Below, one piece after another: positions 17,103 through 26,583 of a stretch of DNA of 64,000 bases. The DNA is from Saprospiraceae bacterium (GTDB lineage Bacteria; Bacteroidota; Bacteroidia; Chitinophagales; Saprospiraceae), in contig JAGFJA010000021.1 of the NCBI GenBank assembly GCA_024103005.1, positions 124,001 through 188,000 of the forward strand, read 5' to 3'. Numbering within the stretch: the first letter of the stretch is position 1; each line of letters opens with the position of its first letter. Made by a program: the position numbers and the translations under genes. A model generated the notes under the pieces. The model was not told the origin of the DNA, did not search any database, and worked only from the letters and a program-made list of their open reading frames with translations.

Positions 17103-17795
17103 TTATTCCTCAACTGTAAACCTAAATCCGACTCCGTGAACGTTTTCGATTTTCAATTTTGCGTCAGTGGACAAGTATTTTCTAAGTCTTGAAATAAATA
17201 CGTCAAGGCTTCTTCCAAGAAAATAATCATTCCGTCCCCATAACTCTTCAAGTATATCACTTCTCTTGACAAGCTTATTTCTATGTGAACTAAAATACCG
17301 AAGTAAATCGCCTTCTTTTTGAGTTAAAGTATGGCTAATTTGCTCGCTTTGTAGCGATAAATTCTTGTAATCAAAGGTAAAATCACCGAAAGTAACTATT
17401 GCCAGCTCATCCAAAGAAGGTGATTTAGCCCTTCGGTTGAGGAAAATGTCAATTTTCAGGATCAGCTCTCTCATATCAAAGGGCTTAACAAGGTAATCGT
17501 CGCCACCGATGGTTAGTCCCTCAATTTTATCTTCCGGCAAAGATTTAGCCGTCAAAAAGATAATCGGAATTGAATGATTATTCTCTCTGATTTTCTTTGC
17601 AAGTTCAAATCCATCCATTTTAGGCAACATTACATCAAGCAAGCAGATATCATAGTGACTTTTACGGAAGGAGTTTAAGGCGTCCAGCCCATTGTTAAAA
17701 TGGTCGATTGCATAACCTTCGTTTGCCAGGGCTTCTGTAGTCAGGATGGCTAATGTTTCGTCATCCTCGACATAAAAGACTCGTGTCTTGTTCAT
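17103..17795 (-). CDS. OmpR-family response regulator
   Basis: A 230-residue two-component response regulator. The receiver domain has the acidic pocket (Glu10-Asp11-Asp12), phosphoacceptor Asp54 (CLLDVMLPKMDG), Thr82 and Lys104 (YLVKPFD). The C-terminal winged helix (DELAIVTFGDFTFDYKNLSL ... VFISRLRKYLS ... VHGVGFRF) is of the OmpR/PhoB type. Its ATG overlaps the histidine kinase stop codon (ATGA), so the two are translationally coupled and surely cognate. In layout and sequence the pair resembles RprX-RprY of Bacteroides, a regulator linked to stress responses, but that equivalence is from memory and not tested here. Confidence 0.93.
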   Translation of the reverse strand: MNKTRVFYVEDDETLAILTTEALANEGYAIDHFNNGLDALNSFRKSHYDICLLDVMLPKMDGFELAKKIRENNHSIPIIFLTAKSLPEDKIEGLTIGGDDYLVKPFDMRELILKIDIFLNRRAKSPSLDELAIVTFGDFTFDYKNLSLQSEQISHTLTQKEGDLLRYFSSHRNKLVKRSDILEELWGRNDYFLGRSLDVFISRLRKYLSTDAKLKIENVHGVGFRFTVEE

Positions 17796-19063
17796 ATTCT
17801 TGGTATTGTTATTATAATAGTGGTGCCCGATCCGGGTCGGCTTTCAATTTTGAGTTTCCATGAAAGTGCGTTGCAAATATTTTTTACATAAAACAGTCCT
17901 AAACCAAAACCTTTCACATCATGCAAATTTCCGGTATGACTCCTGTAAAATTTCTCAAAAACTTTTTTCTGAGTCATTGAATCCATCCCCACCCCATTGT
18001 CTTTAATCATCAAATTTACTTTATTTTTAACAATTGATGCAAATAATGTTATTTCCGGTTTATCTATTGTATATTTTATTGCATTATCCAAAAGGTTATC
18101 TAAAATATTAGCCAGATGAATTTTATCAGCCATAATCCATATTTCTTTCTCATCTGTATCAACGGTAAATTTCCCATCCAGTGATTTTATTCTTAACTCA
18201 ATTGCAGGTCTTAATGACTCAACGACCTGAATCAGATCAACCTTTTCAACGGTCATCAAATACTTATTCTTATCGAGCTTTGCGAGATCAAGGATTTTCT
18301 CAACATGGGATGCGAGGCGTTTACTCTGTTGCGTTATTATACCGGTTAACCTACTGATGCTTTTATCCTCCGCCAATCTGGGATTACCTGCTATTGCATT
18401 ATTGGCAAGTAAAATACTGGAAAGGGGAGTTTTAAATTCATGAGTCATATTGTTAATAAAATCCTTCTGCAATTCGGATAATTCATTTTGTCTGACGATT
18501 ACGAAAATCGAATATACAAAGACCACCAAGGCAATTAAAAGCAGAATACTCAAAATAAATACATACTTTAAATTGGCAATTAATGAAGTACTTCTATTGG
18601 GGAATAAGACCCCAAAATAATAAGTAAAGCCTTCGTGTGTTGGCAAATAAGATTTATAATTATGATGGGTTACTAAATCGGAGTTAGCTTTCACATAGTT
18701 ACCATAAACTACCTGATCATTAGAACAATCATATATTCCATATTCAAAATCCTCATTAATCAAAACTTTCTGAAATTCCTTCCGTAAAAAATACTCCACA
18801 TTATCAGCTTGTATTTTGTCATTTACATTTACAACAAAATAATTGGATGACATCTGATTGACTATATTTGAATTAGGCAAAACCGATCCGTTCAGCTCTA
18901 CCAACTGCTTGGCGACCCGATAGAGAGATACTTTAACTGTCTGGGAAAATTCTTTTTCTTTATAATTCCACATCTGTAATGCCCAATATCCCTGAATGAT
19001 AATTATGGCAGAAATAGTTAAAGTACCAATAACTGTCAATAATCTGACTTTAGATCTGGTCAT
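17792..19063 (-). CDS. Membrane sensor histidine kinase
   Basis: A 423-residue sensor kinase. It has two membrane helices (about 8-27 and 165-190) bracketing a periplasmic sensor region of about 135 residues, a HisKA domain with His208 (NNMTHEFKTPLSS), and an HATPase_c domain with N-box NILDNLLDNAIKYT, G1 box IKDNGVGMD, F-box KKVFEKFYR and G2 box GFGLGLFYVKN. No HAMP domain is evident: the second helix runs almost directly into HisKA. The sensor region contains no fold I recognise, so the signal is unknown. It is the upstream gene of the kinase-regulator pair and has an AT-rich 177-base gap before it. Confidence 0.92.
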   Translation of the reverse strand: MTRSKVRLLTVIGTLTISAIIIIQGYWALQMWNYKEKEFSQTVKVSLYRVAKQLVELNGSVLPNSNIVNQMSSNYFVVNVNDKIQADNVEYFLRKEFQKVLINEDFEYGIYDCSNDQVVYGNYVKANSDLVTHHNYKSYLPTHEGFTYYFGVLFPNRSTSLIANLKYVFILSILLLIALVVFVYSIFVIVRQNELSELQKDFINNMTHEFKTPLSSILLANNAIAGNPRLAEDKSISRLTGIITQQSKRLASHVEKILDLAKLDKNKYLMTVEKVDLIQVVESLRPAIELRIKSLDGKFTVDTDEKEIWIMADKIHLANILDNLLDNAIKYTIDKPEITLFASIVKNKVNLMIKDNGVGMDSMTQKKVFEKFYRSHTGNLHDVKGFGLGLFYVKNICNALSWKLKIESRPGSGTTIIITIPRI

Positions 19064-19240
19064 TAAAGCTTCTAAATTTTAATAGTAATGCACCAATTTA
19101 TAAATTCCAAATTTAACATAAATTATTGTATTTTTCTTAATTACACAAATTTATCAATACTTTTTTACTATATTGAACTGATAATTATATTTTCACAAAA
19201 TAATTTTTTGAACAACTTTAAATTTATTGTGAACATGCAT

Positions 19241-20323
19241 TTATAAATGACTTTTCTTAAATGAATTTAAATCAGTCGTGAGGGTTAAAGTATGTGTAAC
19301 TCCCGCAATATGATAAATGGCTAATCCGTAATCAAAATTAAACCTGTAAATTCTAATGCCCATACCGCCGGAAAAGCCTGCCAGACTACGAAAACCATTG
19401 ACTGTCAGCTCTCTTTTCCTTAAGTGATTATAACCCATCCTTAATTTAAAACCATCATTTTTACCCATGATTAATTCGGTCTGGAAAACTACATGACGGA
19501 AAAAATTATCAACAATGCCATATTGGACAATTTCTGGTTCGGCAATTTGGTTGTCAATTGAAATAGACTGCTGGACATCGTATGGGTTGTCATATAAAAG
19601 ATTCCACTTCTCAAGATGATGAACGACCATCCCGATTCTGAGTGGAAGATGTTTTAACCGGATACTACCGGAAGCCTGAATATCTAATGGCATGGGCTCC
19701 CTTGTTTGATCATAAACAGATAATTGTCCTCCAATGTTTCTCACAGCAAAACCAAGTGTAGCAGGAGATTCAGGGACATGGTATGCCATACCGATATCTA
19801 TTGCTAAACCATTACTTGTATATTCAGCCAGATTGGAATTGATAAATTTAACTGAAGATCCGACTCTCATATTTTCATACAGTTGCATTGATGCTCCGGC
19901 AATGATATTATATTCATTTGCAGAAATATTTCCAATAGGCTGTCCGTTATCATCATATCCTGAAACTGAAGCATAATCAGCATATTGCACTCCACCATGG
20001 ATGATTAAATTATTCCAATGAATTTTTTTCCCTATTGTAACATTTCCAATTCCGGTTTTTAAAAACTGAAACTGATTGTTGAATGACAAATCAATCTGGT
20101 CTTCCGGTTCATAGAAGGCCGGATTCGTATATATTGTATTGACATCATGTTCAATTGATGCTATAGCATATCCACCGTGTGCCGCCATTCTTGCACTGGT
20201 GGCTATATTCAACAGTGGAAATATACGGTCAGTTTCTATCTGACTATAAAGGCCATTTGCATAAAATAAATAGAAAAATAGACATGTAACAATTTTCAAA
20301 CTATAATTATTCATCTTTTCCAT
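19241..20323 (-). CDS. porQ: Type IX secretion system protein PorQ
   Basis: A 360-residue outer-membrane protein of the PorQ/PorV family. A signal peptide (to about GLYSQ) is followed by the signature N-terminal stretch FPLLNIATSARMAAHGGYA and YTNPAFYEPEDQIDLSFN, then repeated amphipathic strands typical of a FadL-like barrel. In Porphyromonas PorQ works with PorU, PorV and PorZ in the attachment complex that cleaves T9SS sorting domains and links cargo to A-LPS. This matches the presence of T9SS cargo in the window (the SprB-repeat protease). Two ATGs compete: 20323, overlapping the upstream lipoprotein gene by 13 bases, and 20314, which makes a classic ATGA overlap. Either way the two genes are translationally coupled. 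Confidence 0.85.
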   Translation of the reverse strand: MEKMNNYSLKIVTCLFFYLFYANGLYSQIETDRIFPLLNIATSARMAAHGGYAIASIEHDVNTIYTNPAFYEPEDQIDLSFNNQFQFLKTGIGNVTIGKKIHWNNLIIHGGVQYADYASVSGYDDNGQPIGNISANEYNIIAGASMQLYENMRVGSSVKFINSNLAEYTSNGLAIDIGMAYHVPESPATLGFAVRNIGGQLSVYDQTREPMPLDIQASGSIRLKHLPLRIGMVVHHLEKWNLLYDNPYDVQQSISIDNQIAEPEIVQYGIVDNFFRHVVFQTELIMGKNDGFKLRMGYNHLRKRELTVNGFRSLAGFSGGMGIRIYRFNFDYGLAIYHIAGVTHTLTLTTDLNSFKKSHL

Positions 20324-20940
20324 TTAGTGTGACAAATACCATTTTCGCAAATCTTTATCCTGATTAAATTTCCCTTGTCATCGTACTCTTTCAGTTCACC
20401 ATGTTCAAAAGGTCCATTAACATACTCTCCTTCAGCACTTAACTGTCCATTTTTGTAATATTCCTTGAAAGGACCATTTTCCTCATTATTTGCAAAACGA
20501 ACTTCTTCGCGCAATTGGCCTGTTTCATAATATCTTTTCCAGATGCCATCCATTTCATTATTGACATAATTTCCTACAACATTGACTTTACCATTTACAT
20601 AATATGAATGGAATGGTCCGTGAAATTGTCCGGAAAGATAATTTTGGTCTTGCGCCACATCACCATTTTCGTAATAAAATTTACGATTTCCTACATAAAC
20701 ATCCTGTTCAAAATTTGCTTCTTCCATTATTTTTCCTGAAGGAAAGTATTTTTTATATGGCCCTTGTTTCTTACCTGTTTTTACATCAATAAAGTATTTT
20801 TCTGTAATCTTATTACTTATGTCTCTATGAACAATTTCTTTCGTATCTTTAGAACACGACACCAAAGCCATGTTGAAATATAATAAAGTAATTAAGAAAC
20901 AATAATTTTTCAAGTTTAGATAGGTATTTATATTAAACAA
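20311..20940 (-). CDS. MORN-like (YwqK-type) repeat lipoprotein
   Basis: A 209-residue probable lipoprotein. The N-terminus from a TTG start gives a hydrophobic leader with lipobox LVSC (Cys29). The body consists of about five to six degenerate MORN-like repeats of the GPFKEYYKNGQLSAEGEYVNG type, the pattern called YwqK or toxin-antitoxin YwqK in databases; no toxin gene is nearby, so that label is misleading. An ATG at codon 24 would leave only five residues before the cysteine and no leader, so I prefer TTG. The stop overlaps the porQ start, which suggests an envelope role linked to T9SS, though this is only positional. Confidence 0.75.
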   Translation of the reverse strand: MFNINTYLNLKNYCFLITLLYFNMALVSCSKDTKEIVHRDISNKITEKYFIDVKTGKKQGPYKKYFPSGKIMEEANFEQDVYVGNRKFYYENGDVAQDQNYLSGQFHGPFHSYYVNGKVNVVGNYVNNEMDGIWKRYYETGQLREEVRFANNEENGPFKEYYKNGQLSAEGEYVNGPFEHGELKEYDDKGNLIRIKICENGICHTKWKR

Positions 20941-20988
20941 ACAAATATAATAACGTCATATCTCAGAAAAAAATTGAACCCAAATAAA

Positions 20989-21019
20989 AAAGGCTTTTCG
21001 GTTTATCCAAAAAGCCTTT
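20989..21019 (-). terminator. Rho-independent terminator after the PpiD-like gene
   Basis: AAAGGCTTTT pairs with AAAAGCCTTT around an 11-base loop. Read on the minus strand it is followed by a T-rich stretch (TTATTTGG after the stem Ts). It lies about 20 bases past the stop codon at 21040. Confidence 0.8.
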
Positions 21020-21039
21020 AATTCTATATATAATAGTTA

Positions 21040-23151
21040 TTAATAAAGGTCTCCTCTATTATCCTCAATACTTGCTTTTTTCTTCAATGCATCCATCACC
21101 CTTCCATTATATGTCTGTACGATTGTACCTGTATTGAACTTTTTAATATTCTCAACAGTAGGCTTCATCGGAGAAGGATTCTGACTAACAGGTTTAACCA
21201 TAAAAATACCGTTCTGTCCTTTAAACACTCCTGATGTTTGATTCAAAGGTAAAGAAAATATTTCTGCCAGCACTTTCGGTTCTCTTCCAATCCCGGGTAT
21301 CATTCCGGAATTAAAAACAACATTTTTTGCCGTATCGATCTTGGCATTGAATTGAGAAGCCAGAGCATCCATAGACTTAATTGCCTTCGCCCTTTCGAAA
21401 AGCTTTGTAACTTTCCTGGCAGTCATCACCATCGGAGTAAGCTCTTCTTTCAAATCTTCTACCCTGCCATTACCTTCATGTAAAATAGTCGTCAATACCG
21501 GAATCACATATTGCTCTACATAATATTTCCCGTCAGCCTGTACCGGAAATGGTTCTGTTGCAACATCTCCTGCTTTTCTATTGGGCTCAAATGCCCATTT
21601 GATAATATCTCTTGCACTTTGTCCGGGAGCAATTGTCTGTAAAGCGAAATCTGATTTATCTACTGCAAAATTTTTAACCAGTTGCAATCCTGGATTACTT
21701 TTGAGCTTTTCATTTAATTGCTCTACATTGGTAACACCTTGTAGGATTGATTCAACACGTGCAAGTGTTTTATTTTGTGTTGCCTCACTTGGTACAAGAT
21801 CGGTGAATATATATGCCACTTTATAACCATAAGGATCAGAAACCGTCTTTTTATCCAGTATTTCTATCAAGTGGTAGCCAAATTGAGTTTTGACTTTTTT
21901 TAATTGTCCGGGTTTAGAATCAAAAAACAGCGCGTCGTTAAATGGCTTAACCATCATGCCCTGAGGTGCATACGGCAATTCTCCGCCTTTTGATGCACTT
22001 CCCGGATCCTTACTGATTGCTTTGGCCACGTCAGCAAAGGAGGCTTTACCTGATAGAATAACTGCCTGTGCACTATCAATCCTCTTTTCTGCCTTAGCAA
22101 ATTCTTCAGGTGTACTGGCAGGTATCAAAATATGGCGAGACTTAACAGAATCTGCAATGGCCATCTTACCCAATAATTTAACGGCTTTAACTTTTTGATC
22201 CTGAATATAAGGACCATATACACCTCCTACAGGAATTGTAGTAATTTTGTCCTTTATCGTAACATCCAATTGTGCTGGCTTATGATATACATCACTGATA
22301 GAACCATTATTTGCAAGAACAAAGGTCGAATCATTAGTAGCATTTTTAAAATCCTCCAACTTCTCTTTTATTGATTGTTCTGCTGCAATGGTATCTTCTT
22401 TGGAAGTAGAAACAGAAATATTCACCGTACTTATAATCCTAGATTCTTTATCATTCTTATATACTGATTTATGCTCATCAATATAGTTTTGAAAATCACT
22501 GTCAGTCAGTTTAATTTCTGAATCACCTATATAAGTAGCAGGTACCTTAACATATAGAGCTGTAATAGGGTTAGCCTGATCTGCCAACACTTGTTCAGCT
22601 TGCCAAGTAGGCGTATATACAGCCTTTGTAAAAAGGGAATTAAGTTTTGAGACAAGTCTGTCTTTGATTATTTCTTTTTCCTGAATAGCCCAAAAAGCCC
22701 TCATCTGAGGCTGCAGTTCACCTTTCTTAATTTGCTCTTTAATATTGAGCATTTGCTGCATATCAACTTTTCCGGTCTGTGGATTTGCAAATCGCTGTTG
22801 AATCAGCGGACTTACATTGGAACCAAACTCCAGATCCAACAACTCATTTTTACCAACCATAATACCAACCTTTTCGGCTTCATTGGTGGCAATTGTATTA
22901 TCCACAAAGTAATTCCAAATATATTCCCGTTTTGAATATTCATCTGCGTTAGAACCCTGATATAGGATTTCTTCCATATTTCTTACCTCGTTAAAATCGA
23001 GCGATACACCATCGACTACTCCGACTTTTCCGGCTGCTGCAGATCTGTTCTGATTTTGAACCACATCCATTACAATAAAACCTCCCGTCGCAACTCCTAT
23101 CAATACAATCATTAGAACGCCACGCTTCCTAATCCCTGTGATTATTCCCAT
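21040..23151 (-). CDS. Membrane-anchored periplasmic peptidyl-prolyl isomerase (PpiD/SurA type)
   Basis: A 703-residue foldase. One N-terminal membrane helix (about 11-29) anchors it with the bulk in the periplasm. Next come a SurA_N/PpiD-type helical chaperone domain (DFNEVRNMEEILYQ ... QMRAFWAIQEKEIIKDRLV) and a parvulin PPIase domain around residues 335-435 with SRHILIPA, FADVAKAISKDPGSASKGGELP and FGYHLIEILD. The C-terminal 250 residues are a second, degenerate PPIase-like region. It is longer than E. coli PpiD (623 residues), as is usual in Bacteroidota. It assists folding of outer-membrane and secreted proteins, here plausibly PorQ and T9SS cargo. A TTTG-N17-TACCTTTG promoter lies directly upstream and a terminator follows, so it is a single-gene unit. 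Confidence 0.9.
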   Translation of the reverse strand: MGIITGIRKRGVLMIVLIGVATGGFIVMDVVQNQNRSAAAGKVGVVDGVSLDFNEVRNMEEILYQGSNADEYSKREYIWNYFVDNTIATNEAEKVGIMVGKNELLDLEFGSNVSPLIQQRFANPQTGKVDMQQMLNIKEQIKKGELQPQMRAFWAIQEKEIIKDRLVSKLNSLFTKAVYTPTWQAEQVLADQANPITALYVKVPATYIGDSEIKLTDSDFQNYIDEHKSVYKNDKESRIISTVNISVSTSKEDTIAAEQSIKEKLEDFKNATNDSTFVLANNGSISDVYHKPAQLDVTIKDKITTIPVGGVYGPYIQDQKVKAVKLLGKMAIADSVKSRHILIPASTPEEFAKAEKRIDSAQAVILSGKASFADVAKAISKDPGSASKGGELPYAPQGMMVKPFNDALFFDSKPGQLKKVKTQFGYHLIEILDKKTVSDPYGYKVAYIFTDLVPSEATQNKTLARVESILQGVTNVEQLNEKLKSNPGLQLVKNFAVDKSDFALQTIAPGQSARDIIKWAFEPNRKAGDVATEPFPVQADGKYYVEQYVIPVLTTILHEGNGRVEDLKEELTPMVMTARKVTKLFERAKAIKSMDALASQFNAKIDTAKNVVFNSGMIPGIGREPKVLAEIFSLPLNQTSGVFKGQNGIFMVKPVSQNPSPMKPTVENIKKFNTGTIVQTYNGRVMDALKKKASIEDNRGDLY

Positions 23152-23192
23152 GTAAATTAAATTGTTTGTTTCTTTGTTTTGAAAAATCCGTG

Positions 23193-23221
23193 CAAAGGTA
23201 ATATTAAATTAGAATTTCAAA
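23193..23221 (-). promoter_or_regulatory. Bacteroidota-type promoter for the PpiD-like gene
   Basis: On the minus strand TTTG (23221-23218) is followed after 17 bases by TACCTTTG (23200-23193), matching the -33 TTTG and -7 TANNTTTG consensus. The ATG lies about 40 bases downstream. This is the best full promoter match I found in the window. Confidence 0.6.
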
Positions 23222-23315
23222 CCAATAATTTATAAATATTAAATTTTTTTCTATATGCTTATTCATTAATACCCAAAATTTCTGAATTCACTATAAAATA
23301 TTACTTGAATATAAT

Positions 23316-23323
23316 TATCTTTG
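23316..23323 (+). promoter_or_regulatory. Putative -7 promoter element for carB
   Basis: TATCTTTG matches TANNTTTG. No clear -33 TTTG is placed at the normal distance. If used, the carB mRNA would have a leader of about 165 bases. Confidence 0.45.
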
Positions 23324-23494
23324 CGCCGTCGTATAAAAAATATATGTCAAGCTAACATAAATGCCCACGTTGAACAGAAATTCAGATAATTATTTTTTAT
23401 TTCTTTCTTTAGTTTTTACACTACCAGCTAAGTTTTCTTCCTTTTATCTCCCGTTTATAAATACTTTAAAGATTCATTCTAAAATAAATCCAAC

Positions 23495-26311
23495 ATGCCC
23501 AGAAATCCGGATATAAAGTCCGTTCTGATTATCGGAAGTGGTCCGATTGTAATCGGACAAGCCTGTGAATTTGATTACTCTGGGACTCAAGCATCCCGCT
23601 CACTACGTGAAGAGGGTATTGAAGTCACATTGATTAATTCTAATCCGGCAACGATTATGACCGACCCGGTGACAGCTGACCATATTTATCTGTTACCTCT
23701 GACTGTTGAATCTCTAATTAAAATCCTGGAAGAAAGAAAAATAGACGCTGTCCTACCAACTATGGGAGGTCAGACTGCCTTAAACCTGTGTATTGAAGCT
23801 GCTGAACAGGGCGTATGGGAAAAATATAACGTCAAACTTATAGGTGTTGATCTCGCTGCCATCGAATTAACAGAAAATAGGGAAAGGTTCAGAAAATTGA
23901 TGATTGATATAGGCATGAACGTCGCTCCATCCTATATTGCCAACTCCTATCTGGAGGGTATGGAGGCTGCCCAAAAAATAGGATTTCCGCTTGTAATTAG
24001 GCCTTCCTACACATTAGGAGGTACAGGCGGTGGTCTTGTATATGAAGAGGGTGATTTCAGTGAAGCCTTAAAGATAGGCCTAAATGCCTCTCCTACACAT
24101 GAAGTACTTGTAGAAAAAGCCGTCTTAGGATGGAAAGAATTTGAACTTGAACTTTTAAGAGATGCAAATGACAACGTAATCATCATTTGTACGGTTGAGA
24201 ATCTTGACCCTATGGGTATTCATACAGGAGACAGTATTACTGTTGCTCCGGCTATGACCCTTAGTGACACTGCCTATCAGAAAATGAGAAACAATGCTAT
24301 CAAAATGATGCGTTCTCTAGGTAATTTTTGTGGTGGATGCAACGTCCAATTTGCTCAGAATCCTGAAACAGAAGAACTTATCGCAATAGAGATTAACCCA
24401 CGTGTTTCACGTTCTTCTGCATTGGCCAGTAAAGCTACCGGTTATCCAATTGCTAAAATAGCCGCCAAATTAGCCATAGGTTATACACTGGATGAATTAC
24501 AAAATCAAATTACAAAAAATACCTCCGCCTTTTTTGAGCCAACTCTTGACTACGTCATCGTCAAAATGCCCAGATGGAATTTTGAGAAATTCCAGGGGGC
24601 CGACCATTTATTAGGACTCCAGATGAAATCGGTCGGAGAAGTTATGGCTATAGGGCGCAGTTTTGCGGAAGCTCTTCAAAAGGCATGTCAATCACAGGAA
24701 AACAACCGAAGTGGCCTTGGCGCTGACTTTAAAGAATGGATCCGTACGGAAGATATCATGGAGCGGCTCGTCAAAGCAAGTGACGACAGAATATATCGAT
24801 TAAAAGATGCAGTCAGATTAGGGATCCCGGAAAAAACCATTAAAAAACTGACAGGTATTGACCAGTGGTTTATCAAAGAAATTAAACAATTATGCAACCT
24901 CGAAGAAGAGTTGATTAGATATAACCTCCCTGAGGATATACCCTATAATTTATTTAAAGCTTTAAAGCAATCCGGATATTCTGACGCACAGATAGCCTGG
25001 TTGCTTAGGGTTAAAGAAGAGGAGGTCACAAAGGCCAGATATAACCTTGGATTAAGAAGAGTGTACAAACAAGTGGACACCTGTGCCGCTGAATTTGAGG
25101 CTCAGACAGCTTATTTCTATTCTACTTTTGACGAAGAAAACGAAAGTATCCCTTCCGACAAACCTAAGATTATTGTTCTTGGTTCCGGCCCTAACAGAAT
25201 CGGTCAAGGTATCGAGTTTGATTATTGCTGCGTTCACGGTTTATTGGCTATCAAAGAAGCAGGTTATTCAGCCATCATGGTCAATTGTAACCCGGAAACG
25301 GTGTCAACAGATTTTGACATTGCGGACAAATTGTATTTTGAACCGATTTTCTGGGAACATCTGATTGAAATCATTGAACTTGAAAAGCCGGAAGGCGTCA
25401 TCTTACAGCTCGGAGGCCAAACAGCTTTAAAACTTGCAGAAAAGCTTCATAAACACGGGATAAAAATCATCGGCACCTCTTTTGCCAATATGGACATGGC
25501 GGAGGATCGTAAGAGATTTTCTGACTTGCTGAAGCAGTTAGATATTCCATATCCGAAATACGGTGCAGCAACAGATGCTGATGAAGCTCTTGATATAGCG
25601 AATGAAGTATCTTACCCGGTATTGGTCAGACCATCTTATGTACTGGGTGGCCAAAGAATGAAAATAGTTATCAATGACACAGAGTTGGAACAAGCAGTAT
25701 TGGCGATTTTCAAACATATGCCTGACAACAAAGTGCTCATCGATCAATTCCTTGAACGAGCCAAAGAAGCTGAAATAGACGCCATTTATGATGGCGATGA
25801 ACTTTGTATCATGGGTATAATGGAACATATCGAACCCGCCGGTATTCATTCAGGCGACAGCTCAGCTATGTTGCCTACATACAGCTTGTCTGAACAGGTT
25901 TTGGATGCAATGAAAAAATATGCCTATCAGCTTGCAGTTGCTCTTGATATCAGAGGTTTGATCAATATTCAATTTGCCATCAAAGATGAAAAGGTGTATG
26001 TTATAGAAGCCAATCCAAGAGCCAGCCGAACTACACCATTTATAGCCAAAGCCTATGGAGTACCATTTCTTAATATAGCTACCAAGGTGATGCTGGGCAC
26101 CCATAAACTAAAAGATTTTGAAATTAAACCTCATCTGGAAGGATTTGCCATCAAAGAGCCTGTTTTCTCCTTCAATAAATTCCCCAAAGTGGACAAAAGG
26201 CTGGGTCCTGAAATGAAATCAACCGGCGAAGCTATCCGGTTTATCAAGGATTTAAAAGATCCATATTTCAGAGAAATTGAAAAAAGTGCAGCAATGTTCC
26301 TATATCAGTAA
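23495..26311 (+). CDS. carB: Carbamoyl-phosphate synthase large subunit
   Basis: Makes carbamoyl phosphate from bicarbonate, ATP and ammonia supplied by CarA, for arginine and pyrimidine synthesis. The 938-residue protein contains both ATP-grasp synthetase halves: the first with [20 protein letters not shown] and [10 protein letters not shown], the second with [19 protein letters not shown] and SYVLGGQRM. Each half ends in an EINPR or EANPR metal-binding motif. It stops right after the second half: the C-terminal MGS-like regulatory domain of E. coli CarB (about residues 934-1073), which binds UMP and ornithine, is absent. No carA is in the window. A tRNA gene follows 21 bases after the stop, with a terminator beyond, so the two may share a transcript. 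Confidence 0.96.
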   Translation: MPRNPDIKSVLIIGSGPIVIGQACEFDYSGTQASRSLREEGIEVTLINSNPATIMTDPVTADHIYLLPLTVESLIKILEERKIDAVLPTMGGQTALNLCIEAAEQGVWEKYNVKLIGVDLAAIELTENRERFRKLMIDIGMNVAPSYIANSYLEGMEAAQKIGFPLVIRPSYTLGGTGGGLVYEEGDFSEALKIGLNASPTHEVLVEKAVLGWKEFELELLRDANDNVIIICTVENLDPMGIHTGDSITVAPAMTLSDTAYQKMRNNAIKMMRSLGNFCGGCNVQFAQNPETEELIAIEINPRVSRSSALASKATGYPIAKIAAKLAIGYTLDELQNQITKNTSAFFEPTLDYVIVKMPRWNFEKFQGADHLLGLQMKSVGEVMAIGRSFAEALQKACQSQENNRSGLGADFKEWIRTEDIMERLVKASDDRIYRLKDAVRLGIPEKTIKKLTGIDQWFIKEIKQLCNLEEELIRYNLPEDIPYNLFKALKQSGYSDAQIAWLLRVKEEEVTKARYNLGLRRVYKQVDTCAAEFEAQTAYFYSTFDEENESIPSDKPKIIVLGSGPNRIGQGIEFDYCCVHGLLAIKEAGYSAIMVNCNPETVSTDFDIADKLYFEPIFWEHLIEIIELEKPEGVILQLGGQTALKLAEKLHKHGIKIIGTSFANMDMAEDRKRFSDLLKQLDIPYPKYGAATDADEALDIANEVSYPVLVRPSYVLGGQRMKIVINDTELEQAVLAIFKHMPDNKVLIDQFLERAKEAEIDAIYDGDELCIMGIMEHIEPAGIHSGDSSAMLPTYSLSEQVLDAMKKYAYQLAVALDIRGLINIQFAIKDEKVYVIEANPRASRTTPFIAKAYGVPFLNIATKVMLGTHKLKDFEIKPHLEGFAIKEPVFSFNKFPKVDKRLGPEMKSTGEAIRFIKDLKDPYFREIEKSAAMFLYQ

Positions 26312-26332
26312 AAAAATATATTTTTGCAGCCC

Positions 26333-26407
26333 GGCCCCTTAGTTCAACGGATAGAATAGAAGTTTCCTAAACTTTTGATCCAGGTTCGATTCCTGGAGGG
26401 GCTACCA
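26333..26407 (+). tRNA. tRNA-Arg (anticodon CCT), CCA encoded
   Basis: A cloverleaf can be drawn in full. The acceptor stem GGCCCCT/AGGGGCT has a G-U first pair. The anticodon stem GAAGT/ACTTT encloses the loop TTCCTAA, giving anticodon CCT (reads AGG). The T-arm CCAGG/CCTGG has loop TTCGATT, the discriminator is A, and the 3' CCA is encoded at 26405-26407. It lies 21 bases after carB and just before a terminator. Confidence 0.93.
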
Positions 26408-26408
26408 A

Positions 26409-26434
26409 AAAGAGATCTTGTACCGGATCTCTTT
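26409..26434 (+). terminator. Rho-independent terminator after tRNA-Arg
   Basis: AAAGAGATC pairs with GATCTCTTT around an 8-base loop and is followed by TTATTTTTTCT. It begins two bases after the encoded CCA and would end a carB-tRNA or tRNA transcript. Confidence 0.85.
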
Positions 26435-26545
26435 TATTTTTTCTCAATATGTTAAGTACAAATTTTGAAATTGTGGATGGCTCAAATTAAATAAATTAAA
26501 TATTTATGTCCAACAATGTGAGTTATTAAATATTCTTTTATTATT

Positions 26546-26572
26546 TACCTTTGCATCTTTAAAAAAAAGGAG
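26546..26572 (+). promoter_or_regulatory. -7 promoter element and Shine-Dalgarno-like site for the ammonia-lyase gene
   Basis: TACCTTTG (26546-26553) matches TANNTTTG. AGGAG at 26568-26572, 11 bases before the ATG, is one of very few Shine-Dalgarno-like sequences in the window. If both are used, the leader is only about 25-30 bases. Confidence 0.5.
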
Positions 26573-26583
26573 AACTCAATAAA

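Larger units (their letters stand above)
23152..23494. other. Divergent intergenic region, ppiD-like gene / carB
   Basis: This 343-base AT-rich gap holds the two promoters annotated here and a long carB leader. The leader includes a pyrimidine-rich stretch around 23395-23450 and a 51-codon open frame (23361-23516) that runs into the carB start in another frame. I see no tRNA, no clear attenuator hairpin and no recognisable riboswitch. Confidence 0.5.

Noticed and set aside
20311-20940. Toxin-antitoxin 'YwqK antitoxin'
   Set aside because: The repeats fit that database label, but the protein has a lipoprotein leader and no toxin gene is next to it.
25052-26104. Long antisense frames inside carB
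   Set aside because: Several open frames of 60-100 codons lie opposite carB; they lack conserved motifs and good starts, and carB is clearly coding.
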